A DNA stretch of 36,065 bases from a virus: IMG/VR virus record IMGVR_UViG_3300034198_025142, positions 1 through 36,065 of that record, one strand, 5' to 3'. Shown in pieces: positions 1-8,797 of the stretch. The first letter of the stretch is position 1; every line of letters begins with the position of its first letter. A program made the position numbers and the translations under genes. The notes under the pieces were generated by a model. That model ran no database searches. It saw nothing but the letters and a program-made list of their open reading frames with translations, and was not told the DNA's origin.

Positions 1-44
1 CCTCCCTGTACTGCTATGGGTCTTATATAAGGTGTCTTTGCCAT
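1..44 (-). CDS. Virion structural protein, N-terminal fragment (runs off window edge)
   Basis: Only the first 14 complete codons are visible, starting from an ATG at 44-42 and reading off the left edge. The peptide is MAKTPYIRPIAVQGG. From memory, N-termini with a PYIRP...VQGG pattern are found in structural proteins of T4-like and other large marine phages, where the gene lies near tail or fibre genes. The start lies 15 bases beyond the stop of the upstream 306-aa gene, so the two are probably co-transcribed. The leader (AATTAAGTATTAATAA) has no Shine-Dalgarno motif, like most of its neighbours. The function beyond 'virion structural' cannot be judged from so short a piece. Confidence 0.6.
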   Translation of the reverse strand, partial: MAKTPYIRPIAVQG

Positions 45-58
45 TTATTAATACTTAA

Positions 59-979
59 TTAGTATGTGAATCCTTGTGTGTCGTTTATAACCACCCAAGA
101 TCCTTTTTGTGTTGCAGCTCCTTGGTCAATTCTTGGCTCCCACATAATAGCGATAGAAGACTTATATTGATTTCCTGGTGTTTGTATAGAAGGATCAGAA
201 TATGAAGCATCACCTGTAGAGAAACCTGTATAGTATTCAGATCCACCTGGTCCGGTTACTCCAGTAGCTATTAATCCTGTGGTAGTAGCTGTGTCTATTA
301 AGGTTAGAGTGTAACCTGCAGGAATATCAGAAGCAGTTGCTCCAGAACCTGTTGATGCGTAAAAGAAAAATCCTGTAGCGTTTGCAACATCAGCAGTTGC
401 ACCCGAAACATAGTCTGATTGTATATAGATAACATTTTCTGTTAGTGTTAATTGGTAAGGGGTTGAGAAAGTTCCAGTTACACCCGCTCCTGGAGCAGAA
501 GGAAACGCTGTAGTAGAACCTACTATCGATTTTCTATTAGTATTTACAAAATTACCAGAAGCTCCTATACTTACTCTCCCCTCTAGATTAACAACGCTTT
601 GGAAAGTTGCTGTTGCTCCAAAATTGGCTGCTCCAGAAGCTGAAAGTGCATTAGCTTGAAGAACATTTGAAAAAATACCAGTGGCTCCCGCAACAGTATT
701 TGTAAATATAATTGATCCTCCACTTGCACCAGTTCCGTATATCTGAATCGTAGGAGATCCTGAAGCGGGCATCACCAAGCTGTTAGATAGAAGAGATTTA
801 GATTTTATTTGCCCACTGGATGCACTAGAAACGTCCAATGATCCAGTCAACACATTAATATTAAAAGTGTTCTCTAAATCATTATAAGCGTTCTCTAATA
901 GTAAAAAGTTAGCATTAATAGTTAATCTTGATCCTGAAATAGAATCCGTTCCAAGGATTTCGGTAATTGTAATTGCCAT
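59..979 (-). CDS. Fibre-like virion structural protein (306 aa)
   Basis: The protein is rich in Ala, Gly, Ser and Thr, with many short GATG, GASG and SGA turns. That composition fits an extended beta-structured or fibre protein and not an enzyme. The N-terminus (ITEILGTDSISGSRLTINAN, then a short leucine-rich helix LLLENAYNDLEN) looks like an assembly or attachment segment. The middle (about residues 50-140) has regular small-residue repeats. The C-terminal part (about 165-306) is more globular, with aromatic residues, and contains one TGPGG stretch. There is no signal peptide or membrane segment. It starts at an ATG with an A-rich leader, opposite and divergent to phoH. I do not recognise a named family; a short fibre, whisker or head decoration protein are all possible. 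Confidence 0.6.
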   Translation of the reverse strand: MAITITEILGTDSISGSRLTINANFLLLENAYNDLENTFNINVLTGSLDVSSASSGQIKSKSLLSNSLVMPASGSPTIQIYGTGASGGSIIFTNTVAGATGIFSNVLQANALSASGAANFGATATFQSVVNLEGRVSIGASGNFVNTNRKSIVGSTTAFPSAPGAGVTGTFSTPYQLTLTENVIYIQSDYVSGATADVANATGFFFYASTGSGATASDIPAGYTLTLIDTATTTGLIATGVTGPGGSEYYTGFSTGDASYSDPSIQTPGNQYKSSIAIMWEPRIDQGAATQKGSWVVINDTQGFTY

Positions 980-1008
980 TTGATTTTTCTTTTTTTGATA
1001 TATATCCT

Positions 1009-1020
1009 GTATTTATTACT
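1009..1020 (-). promoter_or_regulatory. Candidate late-type promoter for the fibre-like gene
   Basis: On the minus strand this reads AGTAATAAATAC. It contains AATAAATA, one mismatch from the T4 late promoter core TATAAATA. It sits about 30 bases upstream of the ATG at 979, inside the only divergent intergenic region of the window (980-1089). A similar AATAAATACG occurs just before the start of the 2258-aa wedge gene, around 8557-8566. In such AT-rich DNA a near match can arise by chance, so this is tentative. Confidence 0.25.
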
Positions 1021-1051
1021 TTAAGAAAAGACAGGCTGATTATTAAACTGT

Positions 1052-1070
1052 GAAACATCGAATATGTTTC
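1052..1070. promoter_or_regulatory. Inverted repeat between divergent fibre-like gene and phoH
   Basis: GAAACAT and ATGTTTC form perfect 7-base arms around a 5-base spacer (CGAAT). The repeat is centred about 30 bases upstream of the phoH ATG. It could be an operator or a small hairpin in the phoH leader. The right arm includes TATGTTTC, one base off the Bacteroidota -7 consensus TAnnTTTG, so a promoter may overlap it. The rest of 980-1089 is A/T-rich, with an A-run just before phoH and no Shine-Dalgarno motif. Confidence 0.35.
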
Positions 1071-1089
1071 TCAAAATAAAAAAAATCTT

Positions 1090-1761
1090 ATGACAGGAAG
1101 CAATTGGACTCAAAAAAGAAAGCCAAAAAATCCCATTAAATTTAAAATCAATTTAAATGAGGAGCAAAAAGATGCTAAAGCCATCATATTGGAAAACCCG
1201 GTTAATGTTCTAAAAGGAGCAGCAGGATCAGGTAAAACCCTATTAGCAGTTCAGATAGCTCTGGATATGCTATTCAATAGGGAAATAGAAAAACTAGTTA
1301 TTACTAGGCCAACTGTTGCAAAGGAAGATATTGGATTTCTTCCAGGAGATTTAAAAGAAAAAATGGATCCGTGGTTAGCTCCTATTTATGCTAATCTAGA
1401 AATGGTCTACGATAAAACCAAAATTGAAAAATTAATGAGTGAGGGAATTATTGAAATTCTGCCTTTCCCTTTTATGAGAGGTAGAACATTGGTTAATTCT
1501 TGTGTAATAGTAGATGAGGCTCAAAACGTAACTATGAGTCAAATGGAAATGGTTCTTGGAAGACTTGGTATAGGATCTAAAATGATGATATGTGGTGACA
1601 CATCTCAGATAGATTTAAAAAACAAGAAAGAATCGGGACTAGATTTTATGAACATGCTAGCAGCAAGAGTTTCTGGGGTTAAGGTTATCACATTAAAGAA
1701 AAACCATAGACATCCTATAGTTCCTGAAATCTTAGATGTTTATAGAGAATATACGACTTAA
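1090..1761 (+). CDS. phoH: PhoH-like P-loop ATPase
   Basis: This is a PhoH-family ATPase of 223 aa, a normal length for the phage version. The Walker A motif is GAAGSGKT at residues 43-50. Walker B is CVIVDEAQN at about 138-146. The family motif ICGDTSQID is at about 168-175, followed by KKNHRHPIVPEI near the C-terminus. PhoH proteins are cytoplasmic NTPases, often discussed as RNA helicase or nuclease partners and induced by phosphate starvation in bacteria. The gene is very common in marine T4-like phages, where its role is not settled. Here it is the only clear plus-strand gene, divergent from the fibre-like gene and convergent with the 2258-aa wedge gene, whose stop codon lies only 11 bases beyond. 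It therefore probably has its own promoter in 980-1089. Confidence 0.95.
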   Translation: MTGSNWTQKRKPKNPIKFKINLNEEQKDAKAIILENPVNVLKGAAGSGKTLLAVQIALDMLFNREIEKLVITRPTVAKEDIGFLPGDLKEKMDPWLAPIYANLEMVYDKTKIEKLMSEGIIEILPFPFMRGRTLVNSCVIVDEAQNVTMSQMEMVLGRLGIGSKMMICGDTSQIDLKNKKESGLDFMNMLAARVSGVKVITLKKNHRHPIVPEILDVYREYTT

Positions 1762-1772
1762 GATTTATAGAA

Positions 1773-4700
1773 TTAATCTATTTGAAATCTAGATAAAGGA
1801 GGGAATCCCAATTCCTTCCTATCGTAGTAAATAGTTCTCAATAAGTAATCCTCAGGATTTACAACTTCAGGTTTTAGATCTCCTGCAAAAGCTTCTTTAT
1901 GATCTATAACCCTTATCATACCTTTGTGCTCGGTTTCATATATGTTTCCGTTAGCATCTTGTAGTTCACAATAGATCGTGTAAAATCCAGCTTTTAAGAA
2001 AGTCCATATAAAGTATGGACTTCTTCTTATTTTTACTATTGTTTCGCCAGTCTCTGTATCAATAAGAGTCCATATATGATTCTTTTTACCAGGTATTAAT
2101 GAATCTATAGGATTTATAAATATAGTGGTAGCTAAAGGAATTTCAAATTCTTTATCGTATAATTTTTCTTCTTTCCAAGACCAAGAATGAGACCCAAGCC
2201 AAGATTGCACACCTCCTATTTTTAATCCGCTCTGGAATCTTTGCTTAGGTATTTTACCAAGGAAAGCATCCAAAGATCCTCCTGGAGGTGATAGTACAAC
2301 ATAAGGAGAAAATTCTGATTCACCCTCAAAATATCCAGTTAAATAAATATTCTCCTCGTGGTCTAATACTAAATCAGCTCCTGAATCATTATTAAGACCT
2401 CCAGCAGTAACTATATCAACTAATAAACCTTCCTGATTAAACTTAGTTAAATATATGTCTGTACCTCCTCTAGATTCTATTTCCTCTGGAGAGAAATATG
2501 CAGGTGAGGTATAAGATCCTGTTATATAAACATTCTCCTCTGAATCACTTTCTATATCATAAGCAGTGTCTCCCGATTGACCTCCACACATTTTCATCCA
2601 CATTAATTTTCCAGTGGAAAGTAGTTTAAGTACAAATATATCTGTTGATCCAGGAAATGATGAGATTTTTTTACCTTCAATCTCCATAGTTCCATCAAAT
2701 GAACCAGTAACTAAAACATGTCCTTTTGGATCTATACATATAGAAGTAGATCCAAACGACGTAAGTGAATTGTCTGCAAAACTATCTGCCCATAGACATG
2801 AACCATCTCCAGTCGAGAATTTACCAACAAACATATCAGGATTTCCTACCCCATTTAGTGTTATAGGTCCAAGATCAATCTGTGTATTAAAAACTCCTGT
2901 TAAATATAAATACTCCTCTTTAAGTACTGCTAATTCGTATGCTTTTGAGTATGTTGTTGTGGTTAATTGTTTAGCCCATACAAAAGATAATGAAGGATCG
3001 ATCTTTGCAATAAAAGCGGAATCCTGACCTGTAGAGGATAAAGAATATGTACCTAAGGTAAGATTACCTTCAAATGCTCCACATATATAAATATTTTCAT
3101 ACTTATCAACTTTAATATCTCCAAGAAATTGGTCCGGTGTAATAGGTATATTAATTGTATTTAATAATGTACCGCCTGAGTTGTATTTGTTTATTTCTAT
3201 AAATCCTGTAAGATTATTATCACAAGCTACATAGATATTTCCGTTTGTATCTGTTATAACTGATCTAGCATAAATTGGTCCTTGTGGAGATGTTGAAGGT
3301 ACTGATGTAGCCCATTGTATAACTCCTCCCTTATTATATTTAGCAATGTAAACTCCTTGATCTAGACTATTTAGATAAATGTCCTGAGATCCTATATTAT
3401 TTACTTCACCCATAAATATGGTACCAGTAAAATCACCAATAGCTATGATATCACCTTCATTATCTACAGTAACTTTTACACCTTGATCCGGGTTACTATT
3501 TCCTAATGTTATAACCCATTCAAAATTGTCAAACAGATCCCTAGATTTTTTCTGAGCTATCCTTTCTATTTGTGAATTTTTCCAATATGGTTCTTTGTTT
3601 GCTTTACCGTTTATAATATCGCGTAGCGGAGCGTATAAGAAGACATCATCAATGTTTAAAGATGGAAACTGATCTTTAAGACGATCGATGCTATAACGCT
3701 GCCAAATAGGCTTGTACCAAGAATATCTATCGACATTAGGCATGATAGGTCTGGTGTAATCAGAATTTAAAGTGAGGTTATCATTAAAAGGACCAACTAT
3801 AAAACTAAATCCTAATTGTGATTCACCAATACCGGAATTGTAAATATTTTCTACAGAAGGTAAAGGTGTTGATGTATCGTGATAAACGAAGTCCCATCCA
3901 TTAGGTCCAGCAGACTTAGATGTTGCATGTATGTGCGGTATAACATAATCAAGTTTTCCTATCTCACCATCTTCAGTAAGGAATATTAAATTCTTTGGAT
4001 AGGTTATTTGTCCATTTTTAATTGTTTTCCAAGGAGCAGAAAGCATAGTTTTTCCGTGGAATACGTTACAAGGATTGATTAATGTAGTTCCATCATTCCT
4101 ATATAAAACATTAGTAAAGAAATATCCATCAAAGAAATACAATTCAGTGTCTCCAGGAGAAGCAGAAGGATCAATAGTAAACCAGATATTAGCATTTCCA
4201 GTCTCTACTATATTACCAAATATTCCTGAAGATATTTCTGGATTTGTAGATGAATTCCATACTGCCCATCTTATATGATCCCAATATGTTAATCCAGATG
4301 CAGTTCCAATCCATTTATGTTTTAATTTATCTATTTCTATAGAATAAACATCGTCGTCAGGAAGTCCTGAATTAGATGATGTGTAATTTTTAAATCCTAC
4401 CCCGTCAAATCTAGATAAACCAGCATCTGTTGCTATCCATAGATACCATCCATTAATACCATAATATTCTAATTTAAGATCTCTTATATTATCAGAAGGT
4501 ATATCAGAATTATTGGTTGTATAAAGTCTCCATGATTTAGCTGATGAATCATAAAATAAAAGTCCGTCAAAAGATGGAGAGGAATTACAGGTAAATGCTG
4601 CAAATATATCTCCTCTCTGCGGATTTATTTCTATAGATGTTATACTTGAAGCAGCTATTGGACTAACAGGATTACCTGCATTATCTACAAAATCACTAAC

Positions 4701-7700
4701 CGAATATGCAAAGCTTTGTGTAGGATCCTTCTCGTTTATTTTCACAAGAGGAGTTAAATTGTTTTCTATCCCTATCCATTTTACATCGTTTCGGTCTATC
4801 TTTATACAATTAGTAAGTATAGAAAGACCAGGCATCACACTATTAGAAGAATCATAAACAGTGTAATTAGCACCATCAAATCTAATAACATCCTCACCAG
4901 TAACCCAAATATCCCCATCTGCGTCCCAAGCTACCCCAGTAGGTTGGAAAAGAACAGGAGAATAAGTAGGTACTTTATAAAAAGTCGATGTTATATTCTT
5001 AGGTCCGGGATTAGTACTAAGATCCGGAGATATAGGATTGCTGTTTATATAGAAATTATTTGGAAGCTCTGAAAATCCTCTAACAGCATAATCAAATCTT
5101 TTTATATTATCGTCAATAGAATCATTCAATTGATCTGCAGCTTCGCTTAGATCCAAATAACTATTTCCTGGAGAATCTGTTTCTCCGAATACTACACCTA
5201 AAGAATCCTTAGTTACTCTAACTTTATCTCCATATTGAAGTGAATAAAGATCAAATCCCCCAAGCCAATCATTATGATAATCGTACATATCCCATGTATG
5301 TGCATAAGCTTTTTCAAATTGGAAATCCTCGAATGTGTCCCAAGAAAGACCTTTAGTTCCCCAGAATCTCATCTCCTTCTTAGGTAGAAAATTGAAATTA
5401 TATTCTAGGTATTCTTCCCTCTCGTTTATACCTCCAGAAAAAGTACCAGTTGTTATGCTGCTTAAAATAGATCCTGTAACTTGTACTGAAAGTATCTTAC
5501 CATTCCATAAATCTCCACTGTTATTAGGAGCTTGTAGTGTAAATTTCTTATATCCAGGAGTTGTTGAATCTATTAGATTTATAACTTTATATTTGGGAGT
5601 TAGTGGAGAAGAATTTATTGTACTATAGACTAAACTAGAAGTTGAATTTATATCCCCTTGAAAATTACAGTCAGCTATTAATAAAGAATCTGCAGTTATT
5701 TTAATATTACCCGATCCGTAAACGTATCCTCCTATTATAGCTGTAATAATTATCTCTGGTATTTCAAAGGCATTTAGTCCTGTTACTGTTATAGGATATT
5801 GTCCATAAGGAGATCCAGTAGAATCATATATCCATACAGTATCTCCAGAAGAATATCCATGAGGGGTATTTGTTGTTACGATAGCCAATGAATATCCAAA
5901 GCCATTATATGTACTAACGATATTGTTAATATCTACTTGATTAACTCCAATCTCAAAATCTATAGTTGCTTTAACTTCTGGTAATTTAGTTAATACCTCA
6001 CATTGTTGACCTTCATTAAAATTATTAGAATACTCCGGATAATTTTCTATCATATCAGAGATATTTAAAATCTTATTTGTATTCTCAACTGGGAAGATCC
6101 ACTGAGAAGGATAGCTTTCCCATTTTAGAGGAGCATTATCCCAATTATAAATCTCAGATTCTCTAAATCTAGTTATAGTATTTAATTCTATAGATCTTTT
6201 ATCAACTTTTAAAATTGATCTTTTTATACCAAGAGATATAGAATTTAGAGTATCCCAAACTCTACACTTAATATTATATTCACCAACATAAGGAACGAAA
6301 TGTACTAATGTTTCTAAATCAGGTAATCCTCCTCTTATCTGAAAGAAGTAAGGACTAATGTCATCGTCCTTGTATATAGTCCATTCTATCTCATAGAAAT
6401 CTAAATAAGGTATTCTATCCCACGAATAAAAACCATTAGATTGTACAAAATTTTCATAGTACTCAAATGTATAGCTACTAAATCCTAAATTTGTTGGTGT
6501 TACTTTCCAATTTGAATATTGACCTGATCCTCTTACAGACATCATCTGGATATAGAGATCTCCAGTAATAGTGTTATAATCACCAGAACTACAATATCCC
6601 AAAATAAGATTCCCTGGGGAATCTATGGACTCAACTCTAACAAATAAAACCTCAGGAAAAGATGTATCAAACCAATCATTACCTGGACCTATATTAATGG
6701 TTACGTTAGATGGGAACGATGTAGGTAATGTAAAATTGCTAGTACTATTAACTGTTTGAAAAGGAGTACCAGGATTGCTTGATGTTGTACTATTATAACT
6801 TGCTATTTGTAATGAAGTAGTAGTTACAGTTGTATCAAAGGAATTCCATGTTGCACTTACATCATCCCAAGGAAGTGTAAATGTGTTATTCTTAATAATT
6901 ACTGGGCATCCAGCAGGAAATACATATTCAGCACCATTTGAAAATAACTTATATCCTGGATAATCATAATCTCCATCTCCTAAAAATTTAGGCATGGTTC
7001 CGCTTTTTACATCATCATAAAAAGATTGAATCGCTGTTTCCCAAGAAGGAATAGTCGGTAACGGATACTCTTGAAAAAATGTATATGGATCTATAGTATT
7101 TCCATAATAACTTATACCCTCCTCTGTTCCATTTACAGCAGGATATAAAATTCCAGATTGATTTGGCTTAGTATAAAAAGGTCTAAGATCCTCAATGTAT
7201 CCATTTTGTGGAAAAACCGTAAAGTCTACTTCTATACCTCCTTTTATTTCACTTATGTCTACCTGATCTGTCCACCCCCTTGTTTTATAAATATTGAAAT
7301 ATATCCCCTCTCCAGTAATATCAATTATCCTAGCATTAAGAGGTAGGTAATCTCTTTTTAATCTTTCCTTTAGTCCAAAAAGTTTTATAAGTACTTCTTC
7401 TGGACTAAAAGCAAAAGTATCTTCGACTACAGGATATCCATATTGATCTTCATCCTGATCCTCTACTACCCTATTTATATCATAGAAAAGTCCGAATAGT
7501 GCAGTCTTCTTAAATGATTTAGAAGGAAATAATTGTTCAAATTGTTTCTTTAAACCAAAAGTACCATCCTTATTTTTTCCATATACCTCTACTTGTTTAA
7601 ATTTACCCTCATTTTCATCTTTTATTAAACTACTTATAAGCTCCAATCTATTCTGTCCTTCTATATTAGGCTTCTTTAATTGATTTAATATTTTTTGGTT

Positions 7701-8549
7701 CTGTTGTAGTGGGGTTAAAGTATCAGCATCATCTTTCTTTATGTTAAGCCAATACTCCTTAACTCTTAAATCATAATAACCGAAAAATTTTATAGCATTA
7801 AATAAAGATTTATAAGATCCTAGATAAGGAAATATACTCTCCCCTGTAAGTAATAATTCTTTTCTTTTCTTGTTGATTATTTCAAGATCTGGAAATTCTT
7901 CTTTTATATCTCCCTCCCTTACTATTAAGGCATCAGAAGCATTAAACTCTCTTCCGAAGTTTCCTAATAATACTGACAGTCTACTATCTTCACCTTCTAC
8001 CTCACCATGAAATCCAACTTTTAAAATAGTAACTGGATTATTTGGATCTGTATAATCCTCTAATATAAAAGATCTATCGTATATTCCTTCCAAATCAGAA
8101 TTAAGTGCTATATTAATCTGCATCGAAGAAGGATTAATATCGTTCGTAACAACAATACCGCTAGGTGAAGCTATTGTATCACCAGGAACAACCTCAGGAT
8201 AAAATTCTATATTGTTAGCCTTAACTAACACAGGAGAATCTAATTCGCCGTCTACTCCTAATTCATAGGTGTATATGATATTAGAAACATCAGTCTTACC
8301 ATCATAATTAGACTCCCATCTAGTTCTCCATACAGGAGTACCAGGGCTAACTCCATAAGAATGTGGAAATCCATATTTTAATTCAGCAGAAGTATTTAGG
8401 AATTTTTCTATTATGAAGATGTGTTGTACTTCAAATAGTTTTTCAGAAACTATAGGAAACAGAACCGATCCTTCCCAATAATTTCCATTCCATTTAAAAA
8501 CATATTGGTCTCCTTTTTTATCAAAGAATAAAAGATTTTGAAGAGTCAT
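1773..8549 (-). CDS. Giant baseplate wedge protein, gp7-like N-terminus with two beta-propellers (2258 aa)
   Basis: This is the largest gene in the window. It follows gp25- and gp6-like genes, the T4 position of wedge protein gp7. Around residues 215-275 it has the stretch EIINKKRKELLLTGESIFPY then a YGYYDLRVKEYW-like segment, which I associate with gp7-like wedge proteins of T4-like phages. A PKD/Ig-like segment (GEYNIKCRVWD) lies near 716-786. About residues 1190-1535 hold 6-7 Reg_prop-like repeats (IWVTG, KWIG, LWIATDAGLSRFDG, KWIGTASGL). About 1670-2100 hold seven SBBP-like blades, each ending in a version of 'ENIYLTGYFEG'. A second PKD-like domain (AGFYTIYCELQDANG) lies near 2180-2220. 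There is no signal peptide. T4 gp7 is about half this length, so the propellers are probably exposed additions for receptor or fibre contact. The gene starts with ATG one base after the upstream stop. Confidence 0.8.
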   Translation of the reverse strand: MTLQNLLFFDKKGDQYVFKWNGNYWEGSVLFPIVSEKLFEVQHIFIIEKFLNTSAELKYGFPHSYGVSPGTPVWRTRWESNYDGKTDVSNIIYTYELGVDGELDSPVLVKANNIEFYPEVVPGDTIASPSGIVVTNDINPSSMQINIALNSDLEGIYDRSFILEDYTDPNNPVTILKVGFHGEVEGEDSRLSVLLGNFGREFNASDALIVREGDIKEEFPDLEIINKKRKELLLTGESIFPYLGSYKSLFNAIKFFGYYDLRVKEYWLNIKKDDADTLTPLQQNQKILNQLKKPNIEGQNRLELISSLIKDENEGKFKQVEVYGKNKDGTFGLKKQFEQLFPSKSFKKTALFGLFYDINRVVEDQDEDQYGYPVVEDTFAFSPEEVLIKLFGLKERLKRDYLPLNARIIDITGEGIYFNIYKTRGWTDQVDISEIKGGIEVDFTVFPQNGYIEDLRPFYTKPNQSGILYPAVNGTEEGISYYGNTIDPYTFFQEYPLPTIPSWETAIQSFYDDVKSGTMPKFLGDGDYDYPGYKLFSNGAEYVFPAGCPVIIKNNTFTLPWDDVSATWNSFDTTVTTTSLQIASYNSTTSSNPGTPFQTVNSTSNFTLPTSFPSNVTINIGPGNDWFDTSFPEVLFVRVESIDSPGNLILGYCSSGDYNTITGDLYIQMMSVRGSGQYSNWKVTPTNLGFSSYTFEYYENFVQSNGFYSWDRIPYLDFYEIEWTIYKDDDISPYFFQIRGGLPDLETLVHFVPYVGEYNIKCRVWDTLNSISLGIKRSILKVDKRSIELNTITRFRESEIYNWDNAPLKWESYPSQWIFPVENTNKILNISDMIENYPEYSNNFNEGQQCEVLTKLPEVKATIDFEIGVNQVDINNIVSTYNGFGYSLAIVTTNTPHGYSSGDTVWIYDSTGSPYGQYPITVTGLNAFEIPEIIITAIIGGYVYGSGNIKITADSLLIADCNFQGDINSTSSLVYSTINSSPLTPKYKVINLIDSTTPGYKKFTLQAPNNSGDLWNGKILSVQVTGSILSSITTGTFSGGINEREEYLEYNFNFLPKKEMRFWGTKGLSWDTFEDFQFEKAYAHTWDMYDYHNDWLGGFDLYSLQYGDKVRVTKDSLGVVFGETDSPGNSYLDLSEAADQLNDSIDDNIKRFDYAVRGFSELPNNFYINSNPISPDLSTNPGPKNITSTFYKVPTYSPVLFQPTGVAWDADGDIWVTGEDVIRFDGANYTVYDSSNSVMPGLSILTNCIKIDRNDVKWIGIENNLTPLVKINEKDPTQSFAYSVSDFVDNAGNPVSPIAASSITSIEINPQRGDIFAAFTCNSSPSFDGLLFYDSSAKSWRLYTTNNSDIPSDNIRDLKLEYYGINGWYLWIATDAGLSRFDGVGFKNYTSSNSGLPDDDVYSIEIDKLKHKWIGTASGLTYWDHIRWAVWNSSTNPEISSGIFGNIVETGNANIWFTIDPSASPGDTELYFFDGYFFTNVLYRNDGTTLINPCNVFHGKTMLSAPWKTIKNGQITYPKNLIFLTEDGEIGKLDYVIPHIHATSKSAGPNGWDFVYHDTSTPLPSVENIYNSGIGESQLGFSFIVGPFNDNLTLNSDYTRPIMPNVDRYSWYKPIWQRYSIDRLKDQFPSLNIDDVFLYAPLRDIINGKANKEPYWKNSQIERIAQKKSRDLFDNFEWVITLGNSNPDQGVKVTVDNEGDIIAIGDFTGTIFMGEVNNIGSQDIYLNSLDQGVYIAKYNKGGVIQWATSVPSTSPQGPIYARSVITDTNGNIYVACDNNLTGFIEINKYNSGGTLLNTINIPITPDQFLGDIKVDKYENIYICGAFEGNLTLGTYSLSSTGQDSAFIAKIDPSLSFVWAKQLTTTTYSKAYELAVLKEEYLYLTGVFNTQIDLGPITLNGVGNPDMFVGKFSTGDGSCLWADSFADNSLTSFGSTSICIDPKGHVLVTGSFDGTMEIEGKKISSFPGSTDIFVLKLLSTGKLMWMKMCGGQSGDTAYDIESDSEENVYITGSYTSPAYFSPEEIESRGGTDIYLTKFNQEGLLVDIVTAGGLNNDSGADLVLDHEENIYLTGYFEGESEFSPYVVLSPPGGSLDAFLGKIPKQRFQSGLKIGGVQSWLGSHSWSWKEEKLYDKEFEIPLATTIFINPIDSLIPGKKNHIWTLIDTETGETIVKIRRSPYFIWTFLKAGFYTIYCELQDANGNIYETEHKGMIRVIDHKEAFAGDLKPEVVNPEDYLLRTIYYDRKELGFPPLSRFQID

Positions 8550-8550
8550 T

Positions 8551-8796
8551 CTATCTCACGTATTTATTGTTTTTAGAAACTGTATAATTAATATAGTTCT
8601 TTATATACTTAGCAGTTTCAAACCAATAGTAAACTACCTTTTCGATACTAGCTAGTATATCCATTCTATTATCATCACCTTGTAATATGGGATTTGAAAG
8701 TGTGTTATCAAATATCTTATCCTCATAATCGAAACCAACATTGGATCTAATATCCTCTTGTGATCTTACAAATTCGTACCAACTTTTCTTTTCCAT
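8551..8796 (-). CDS. Hypothetical protein between gp6-like and gp7-like genes (81 aa)
   Basis: A small, charged, mostly helical-looking protein with no motif that I recognise. It has a Trp/Tyr-rich N-terminus (KKSWYEFVRSQEDIRSN), a central NPILQGDDNRMDILASIEKV helix and a basic end (SKNNKYVR). It starts one base after the stop of the gp6-like gene and ends one base before the start of the giant wedge gene. It is therefore surely translated from the same message and is likely to be a minor wedge component or an assembly factor. This function is inferred from position only. Confidence 0.6.
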   Translation of the reverse strand: MEKKSWYEFVRSQEDIRSNVGFDYEDKIFDNTLSNPILQGDDNRMDILASIEKVVYYWFETAKYIKNYINYTVSKNNKYVR

Positions 8797-8797
8797 C

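Noticed and set aside
1761-1780. Possible terminator between phoH and the wedge gene
   Set aside because: AGATT and AATCT arms exist, but the stem is only 5 weak A/T-rich pairs and no clear T-run follows, so I do not call it.
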